A stretch of DNA of 28,637 bases, taken from assembly GCA_003554535.1 (NCBI GenBank), contig PWGT01000101.1, forward strand, positions 1 through 28,637, in the 5' to 3' direction. The notes beneath the pieces were generated by a model. It did not search any database. It saw only the letters and a list, made by a program, of their open reading frames with translations, and was not told where the DNA came from. The first letter of the stretch is position 1. Every line of letters starts with the position of its first letter. The DNA is from Syntrophomonadaceae bacterium. GTDB lineage: Bacteria; Bacillota_D; Dethiobacteria; DTU022; PWGO01. The position numbers were made by a program, and so were the translations under genes. This document shows positions 24,281 through 28,637 of the stretch, one piece after another.

Positions 24281-25465
24281 ATGAAAGAAGCTGTCATTGT
24301 TTCATGTGTGCGGACCGCCATTGGCAGAGCTAATCGGGGCACATTGCGCTTTACCCGCCCGGAAGACATGGCTACCACCGCAGTTAACGAAGCGCTGGCC
24401 CGAGCAAAAGGCCTTGACCCTGCCGAAATAGACGATTTGATTCTGGGGTGCGCTTTCCCGGAAGCAGAACAGGGAATGAACGTAGCCCGTATGGTAGGAT
24501 TGCAAGCAGGCCTGCCCGAAGAGGTTTCCGGTCATACAGTTAACCGGTTCTGCGCATCTGGATTGCAATCCATCGCTACAGCTGCTGAACGAGTTATGCT
24601 CGGTTATGCAGATGTAATGATGGCCGGTGGGGTAGAAAGCATGAGCTTGGTTCCTATGGGAGGTAATAAACTAACTCCCAACCCCAACCTGGTGGAAAAG
24701 CAAGTAGAAGCCTATACCCCTATGGGTATTACTGCTGAAAATGTTGCTCAGCGGTTCAACATTAGCAGGGAAGACCAAGATAAATTTGCAGCCCGCAGTC
24801 ATCAACGTGCTGCTGAAGCTATCAAGGAAGGTCGCTTTAAAGAAGAAATCGTTCCATTGAACGTTGTAGACCGGGTAGTAGATGCAAACAACGAAGTTAA
24901 AGAAAAAGAGTTTGTTTTCGACACCGACGAAGGAGTGAGAGCAGATACCACTCCCGAATCTCTTTCAAAATTGCGCCCTGTTTTTGCGCAAAACGGAACG
25001 GTAACTGCCGGCAATTCTTCCCAAACTAACGATGGCGCATCTGCCGCAGTAATCATGACCCGGGAAAAAGCCGAAAAACTGGGTCTGGAACCCCTGGCTA
25101 TTTTCCGCGGTTTTACAGCAGCTGGCTGCCCGCCTGATATAATGGGTGTGGGACCGGCTTATGCCATTCCCAAGCTCATGAACATTATGAATATGAAGCT
25201 GGATGACATTGACCTGTTCGAGCTGAACGAAGCTTTTGCTTCGCAAGCTCTTTACTGCATGAGAGAACTGGGCATTGAAGGAGACGACGATCGAGTAAAC
25301 GTAAACGGCGGCGCTATTTCCCTTGGTCACCCCCTTGGGTGCACAGGAAGTAAGCTAACTGCAACTCTCCTGCACGAAATGAAACGTCGCAAATCCAAGT
25401 ACGGCATTGTATCTATGTGCATTGGCGGCGGTATGGGCGCAGCCGGTCTTTTCGAGAGGCCCTAA
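24281..25465 (+). CDS. fadA: Acetyl-CoA acetyltransferase / 3-ketoacyl-CoA thiolase
   Basis: The 394-residue thiolase has all three active-site signatures: the acyl-accepting C91 in NRFCASGLQS, NEAFA with GGAISLGHPLGCTGS near 350 (histidine), and MCIGGGMGAAGLF near the C-terminus (second cysteine). It cleaves 3-ketoacyl-CoA with CoA to acetyl-CoA and a shortened acyl-CoA, the last β-oxidation step. TAAGGAGG precedes the ATG, 14 bases after the fadN stop, so the two are cotranscribed and probably form a complex. A strong terminator follows at 25540-25575. It could also run in reverse for synthesis of acetoacetyl-CoA. Confidence 0.94.
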   Translation: MKEAVIVSCVRTAIGRANRGTLRFTRPEDMATTAVNEALARAKGLDPAEIDDLILGCAFPEAEQGMNVARMVGLQAGLPEEVSGHTVNRFCASGLQSIATAAERVMLGYADVMMAGGVESMSLVPMGGNKLTPNPNLVEKQVEAYTPMGITAENVAQRFNISREDQDKFAARSHQRAAEAIKEGRFKEEIVPLNVVDRVVDANNEVKEKEFVFDTDEGVRADTTPESLSKLRPVFAQNGTVTAGNSSQTNDGASAAVIMTREKAEKLGLEPLAIFRGFTAAGCPPDIMGVGPAYAIPKLMNIMNMKLDDIDLFELNEAFASQALYCMRELGIEGDDDRVNVNGGAISLGHPLGCTGSKLTATLLHEMKRRKSKYGIVSMCIGGGMGAAGLFERP

Positions 25466-25539
25466 CTTCATTGAAATTTTCCCTGAACATGAGATATGCT
25501 CTGGGAAACTGGGAAGTTTATTCCCATACACAGAATGCA

Positions 25540-25575
25540 AAAGGAGAAGGTGTAACCACCTTCTCCTTTTTTTTT
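25540..25575 (+). terminator. Intrinsic terminator of the fadN-fadA operon
   Basis: A 13-base perfect stem, AAAGGAGAAGGTG (25540-25552) and CACCTTCTCCTTT (25557-25569), closes on a TAAC loop and runs into nine T's (25567-25575). It lies 75 bases after the fadA stop. Confidence 0.92.
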
Positions 25576-25612
25576 ATTACAGATATTTCATGAGTTTATC
25601 TCATAAGTTAAA

Positions 25613-27958
25613 TTAATCATAAATATAACCAAGCTCGGTTCCGGGATAGTAATGTTTAAGAACTTCTTCCAGCTCGTAACCTTCTTCAATCATCTTCCGG
25701 GCTCCATACTGGCTAAGCCCTACGCCATGTCCCCATCCTCCGCCACGAGCAACTATCTCTTCCAATTTTTGGTCATCATCATGGCTCAGTTCAAAGTAAG
25801 CAAATGCACTGGGCAACATTCCAAAATCAGAAACAGTAGTTCCGTCCCCTCGTTTTAACTCAATAGGTGCAGCACCTTCCTGATATTGCATGGGTCGAAG
25901 CACTGATCTGATAGTATATTCACTTATCAAGCGATAATCTCCATTAGAGCCTATTATATCCAGTTTCATAATATTCCCCCCTTCTCCCCTTTCAATCACT
26001 TCTATATCTTGCAAAGTTCCAACGGGGTCTTCAGAGATTTCTTTGGAGATATAATCTCCCTCTTCTTTGCTTAGAACCTGTTCAGGCCTTTGTTTATAGA
26101 GTTCACCTAAATTGGCTTCAATGCTAGCTTCTAGCTCTTCCCTGTGCATTGATACCTCCCAGCGGAAATAGGGGGATTCTCCATCAAAAGCTTGTTCCAT
26201 GCCATGTTCAATATTATCAATAAATCTTTTCAACTCTTCCTCCCTTTCCAAATCTAATTCTTCTAATTCTTCCATAGAAAACTGGTTACTTGATTCATCA
26301 TCTGCGTCTTCGCCCGGCACCTCTTCGTTGTTTTCTATCATGTCAACCTGGCATCTGGCCTGTAGATAATGATAATTCTCACCCGGGAACTCTCTGGTTT
26401 CAGGATCAGCCCAAACTTCTTCCGGATTGGCAGTATGTCCACTGGATGTAGAAAAGAAATAAGCCAGTATAGGTTCTTGTTCGTAAAAGGGGACCTTCCC
26501 TTCCGTTTTTTGAACTGCTTCAACTGTAGGTTCATTTTCCGGATAATTATTGTAAACCTGTGATTTTACGCTATCATCCAGATGGGCACCCTCTGCCCAA
26601 AAATTACTGGTGAGTACCCCCCGGTAGGCGTAGGAGCGAGAAATAACCGCTTGTACCTGGAGACCTTCTACTCCAAAATTCTGCGGCATTTCACTGGGAA
26701 CCACTCCATAAAGATATTCTTCCAAAGGCAATTCATTAACTAAAATTAATTCGTTAGAGGAATTAACGCTAACATCCATTTCGCCTCGGTAAGAAGGTGT
26801 TTCTTCTCCCCAGCCTTCCCTCTCAATCATTGGCAGATAAATCTTCCCATCTTCCGTCTGGGGGGTAAACCTGATGCGGCGTTGAGAATTAGATTTCTGT
26901 AATACCTCCTGACCAAAAGTTTCAACTGCCATTCCATCAGAAGTAGCCCTAACTTGAACTTCTTCCTCGGAATCCACAGTATGCTCTTCCCCGCTGTCTT
27001 GATCTACCACTTTTAATTGTCCATCACTATATAAATTTACCTCTTCATGGCTTAGATTTGTGTGATCTGAATCATTAATAGCCACCCTAATTTTCTCTGG
27101 GATAAAATCTTCCATTATTTCTATAGCCAAAACCTGACCTTCGTACAGATGTAATTTTACATCAGAGTGTCCTACTATTAACTCTCCCCACCCAGAAGAC
27201 ATGAAATTACTTCTTGATTCATTCATTTTATAAACAGGCGGCTCAGACATATAAAAATCAAAAAAGCCTTCTTTTTCGCCTTCTATCTGATTATTTGTCC
27301 TAGATATAAGACGAGATATGTCTTTTGCATCAGCTATTTTTGCTACAAGAAGCTGATCCTCATAAACAACTGAATATACTACATCTCCACGGCTGATACC
27401 CAGATCTCCTTCTATCTCATCCAGGTAAAATGTTTCATCTTCTCCCTGATAAAATAAATTGATATGAAGAGGGCTTCCCCCCATAACATAGGCGCCTGGA
27501 AAAACTTGAAGTTCGGGAATGTTAGAAATCATCCACTGGCCATTTTTTCTTATTAATTCCGTATCCAATTTAACGCTATTTCCGGCAGGGAAATCCGGAG
27601 TAGAAAAAGATATCTCTGCCCTCCCCTTAATAAAGCCTGTCAATCTTGAACTTTCTACTCCATCAAACTTGAAAAAATTCTTATCCAAAATATCTTCCCA
27701 TTCATCCAACTCTTCTTTTCCTTCAAGCATCTTTTTTTCTGCTTCTTCAAACTCTCCATCAGCCACCCTATTCCAAAACTGTTCACTTGTATAAAGTATC
27801 TTTGCGCTTTCTTGATTGTTGTAATACAGCAAGGCCACCAGTGGCAAACCTAAAATTATCAATATAACTATTGCTAACCCTGCCCAATTAACCCTACTGG
27901 CTTTCTTGTTTCTTAAGCTTCGGATCCTTTTCCTTTTATTACTTTGACGTTTACTCAT
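25613..27958 (-). CDS. SpoIID/LytB-domain wall hydrolase with a long N-terminal extracellular region
   Basis: The 781-residue protein has a basic start and one membrane helix at about 24-46. The next segment (about 53-150) looks NTF2-like. The SpoIID domain starts near 395 with LPLEEYLYGVVPSEMPQNF, where E423 is the likely catalytic acid of the lytic transglycosylase. AVISRSYAYR (437-446), HTANPEEVWADPE, and the C-terminal GGGWGHGVGLSQYGA follow. SpoIID cuts peptidoglycan glycan strands, in sporulation during engulfment. This protein is two to three times SpoIID length and contains an acidic insertion (GEDADDESS…EELEELDLE) in the domain. I chose ATG 27958, with GGGGGAG upstream; the frame runs 17 codons further without a ribosome site. 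It converges on fadA. Confidence 0.85.
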   Translation of the reverse strand: MSKRQSNKRKRIRSLRNKKASRVNWAGLAIVILIILGLPLVALLYYNNQESAKILYTSEQFWNRVADGEFEEAEKKMLEGKEELDEWEDILDKNFFKFDGVESSRLTGFIKGRAEISFSTPDFPAGNSVKLDTELIRKNGQWMISNIPELQVFPGAYVMGGSPLHINLFYQGEDETFYLDEIEGDLGISRGDVVYSVVYEDQLLVAKIADAKDISRLISRTNNQIEGEKEGFFDFYMSEPPVYKMNESRSNFMSSGWGELIVGHSDVKLHLYEGQVLAIEIMEDFIPEKIRVAINDSDHTNLSHEEVNLYSDGQLKVVDQDSGEEHTVDSEEEVQVRATSDGMAVETFGQEVLQKSNSQRRIRFTPQTEDGKIYLPMIEREGWGEETPSYRGEMDVSVNSSNELILVNELPLEEYLYGVVPSEMPQNFGVEGLQVQAVISRSYAYRGVLTSNFWAEGAHLDDSVKSQVYNNYPENEPTVEAVQKTEGKVPFYEQEPILAYFFSTSSGHTANPEEVWADPETREFPGENYHYLQARCQVDMIENNEEVPGEDADDESSNQFSMEELEELDLEREEELKRFIDNIEHGMEQAFDGESPYFRWEVSMHREELEASIEANLGELYKQRPEQVLSKEEGDYISKEISEDPVGTLQDIEVIERGEGGNIMKLDIIGSNGDYRLISEYTIRSVLRPMQYQEGAAPIELKRGDGTTVSDFGMLPSAFAYFELSHDDDQKLEEIVARGGGWGHGVGLSQYGARKMIEEGYELEEVLKHYYPGTELGYIYD

Positions 27959-28142
27959 TGTAGAAAGATCTCCCCCTCTAAACCTTATTAAATTAAAACT
28001 CAAACTCATTTAACTTATTACTATGATGTAATATATCTACAATGAAGAGGATTTATTATTATCTTAACACATTTATCAGATTATAATGAGGTGCTCAATA
28101 TGTGTTTTGGGATTTTTATTTATAAAATTTTAGCAATAACAA

Positions 28143-28172
28143 TTGAAAATACCCTTAATCATAGTTTATCAT
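28143..28172 (+). promoter_or_regulatory. Candidate promoter of the ferredoxin gene
   Basis: TTGAAA (28143-28148) and TATCAT (28167-28172) are 18 bases apart, about 65 bases before the ferredoxin ATG. The match is moderate. Confidence 0.4.
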
Positions 28173-28237
28173 GAATAATCATCCCTATTTTGGATTATTT
28201 TATATAAGGAGCAATAATAGAAAGGAGGCATCTCAAA

Positions 28238-28423
28238 ATGGAGATTACTATTAATGATGACTGCACTGCTTGTGGAATATGTGAGGATATCTGCCCGGAA
28301 GTTTTTGAATTGGGAGATATTAAAGCCTTCGTAAAAAACAATCCTGTCCCGGAAGAATACCACGATGATTGTATGGAAGCAGCAGAAGAATGTCCCGTGG
28401 AAGCTATAGAAATTCAAAAATAA
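28238..28423 (+). CDS. Single-cluster [4Fe-4S] ferredoxin with a probable disulfide
   Basis: The 61-residue protein has C9-x2-C12-x2-C15-x3-C19-P and, near the end, C45 and C52-P. The layout matches Desulfovibrio gigas-type ferredoxin: C9, C12, C15 and C52 would bind one [4Fe-4S] cluster, and C19 with C45 would form a disulfide. A two-cluster ferredoxin would need four cysteines in the second half; only two are there. It carries low-potential electrons for oxidoreductases in the cytoplasm. AAAGGAGG precedes the ATG by about eight bases. It stands alone, so its partner is not known. Confidence 0.9.
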   Translation: MEITINDDCTACGICEDICPEVFELGDIKAFVKNNPVPEEYHDDCMEAAEECPVEAIEIQK

Positions 28424-28503
28424 TATCAAAGATAGCTGAGTATTGCCCCACTGTAAATTGTAGATAAATTCTTGGCAAAAAGTAAAATCCTTTGCGTATT
28501 CAC

Positions 28504-28532
28504 TTGATGTTATAGGTATGAAATTATATAAT
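28504..28532 (+). promoter_or_regulatory. Promoter of tRNA-Arg
   Basis: TTGATG (28504-28509) and a consensus TATAAT (28527-28532) are separated by exactly 17 bases, 33 bases before the tRNA. This is a strong sigma-A type promoter. Confidence 0.75.
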
Positions 28533-28565
28533 ATATCTTAGCAAGAAAAAGTAAAGACAAGATAT

Positions 28566-28637
28566 GCGCCTGTAGCTCAGGGGATAGAGCAGCGGACTTC
28601 TAATCCGTTAGTCGGGGGTTCGAATCCTCCCAGGCGC
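28566..28637 (+). tRNA. tRNA-Arg (anticodon UCU), 3' end cut at window edge
   Basis: The 72 bases fold as a standard cloverleaf. The acceptor arms GCGCCTG (28566-28572) and CAGGCGC (28631-28637) pair perfectly. The anticodon loop is CTTCTAA within the GCGGA/TCCGT stem, giving UCU, which reads AGA and AGG. The T-arm is GGGGG, TTCGAAT, CCTCC with one wobble pair. The window stops at tRNA position 72, so the discriminator base and any encoded CCA are not visible. Confidence 0.95.

Overview
The window looks like a chromosomal segment of a low-to-mid-GC Firmicute of the class Clostridia. The FadN/FadA β-oxidation pair has the Bacillus-type domain order. Ribosome binding sites are strong AGGAGG types. 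A SpoIID/LytB-family protein, a clostridial or sulfate-reducer type one-cluster ferredoxin and an ADP-forming acetyl-CoA synthetase are also present. Several envelope proteins are very rich in Glu and Asp, which would fit a halophilic or haloalkaliphilic, possibly syntrophic, fatty-acid oxidiser. That placement is inferred from gene content and not from a marker gene.

Left part (1-5432, all minus strand): a partial Isf-like flavoprotein runs off the left edge. Just upstream of it is a short two-piece remnant of clpB. An HD-GYP protein follows, with a clear promoter at 1788-1816. Next comes a group made of a sucrose-phosphate-synthase-like GT4 glycosyltransferase, a P-loop kinase of the uridine kinase/phosphoribulokinase type, a tandem HD-domain protein whose first HD domain is degenerate, and a small four-cysteine protein. 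The glycosyltransferase, kinase and HD protein could form an uncharacterised sugar-phosphate or compatible-solute pathway.

Middle (5533-15080): glpD, a non-canonical FGGY kinase and a small membrane protein, all minus; a methyltransferase on plus; then, on minus, a radical SAM/SPASM protein coupled to a short IstA-like HTH protein, a PPC/DUF296 protein, and a membrane-anchored GH18 glycosidase with SH3 and copper-amine-oxidase-like domains. A perfect hairpin at 10773-10810 lies between the convergent methyltransferase and radical SAM genes.

Right part (15165-28637): a YhhN-like membrane protein and fused ADP-forming acyl-CoA synthetase on minus, and a secreted/membrane protein with seven 17-residue bactofilin-like repeats, also on minus. 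On plus are thrC and then, after a 468-base leader, the fadN-fadA operon ending in a strong terminator. A long SpoIID-domain protein is on minus. A ferredoxin and a promoter plus tRNA-Arg(UCU) are on plus; the window ends one base before the tRNA discriminator position.

Together FadN and FadA convert enoyl-CoA to acetyl-CoA, and the ADP-forming synthetase could convert acetyl-CoA to acetate with ATP gain. GlpD and the FGGY kinase may serve glycerol or a related polyol. No CRISPR array, intact insertion sequence or prophage was seen. Most start sites below were chosen from ribosome binding sites and differ from the longest open frame.
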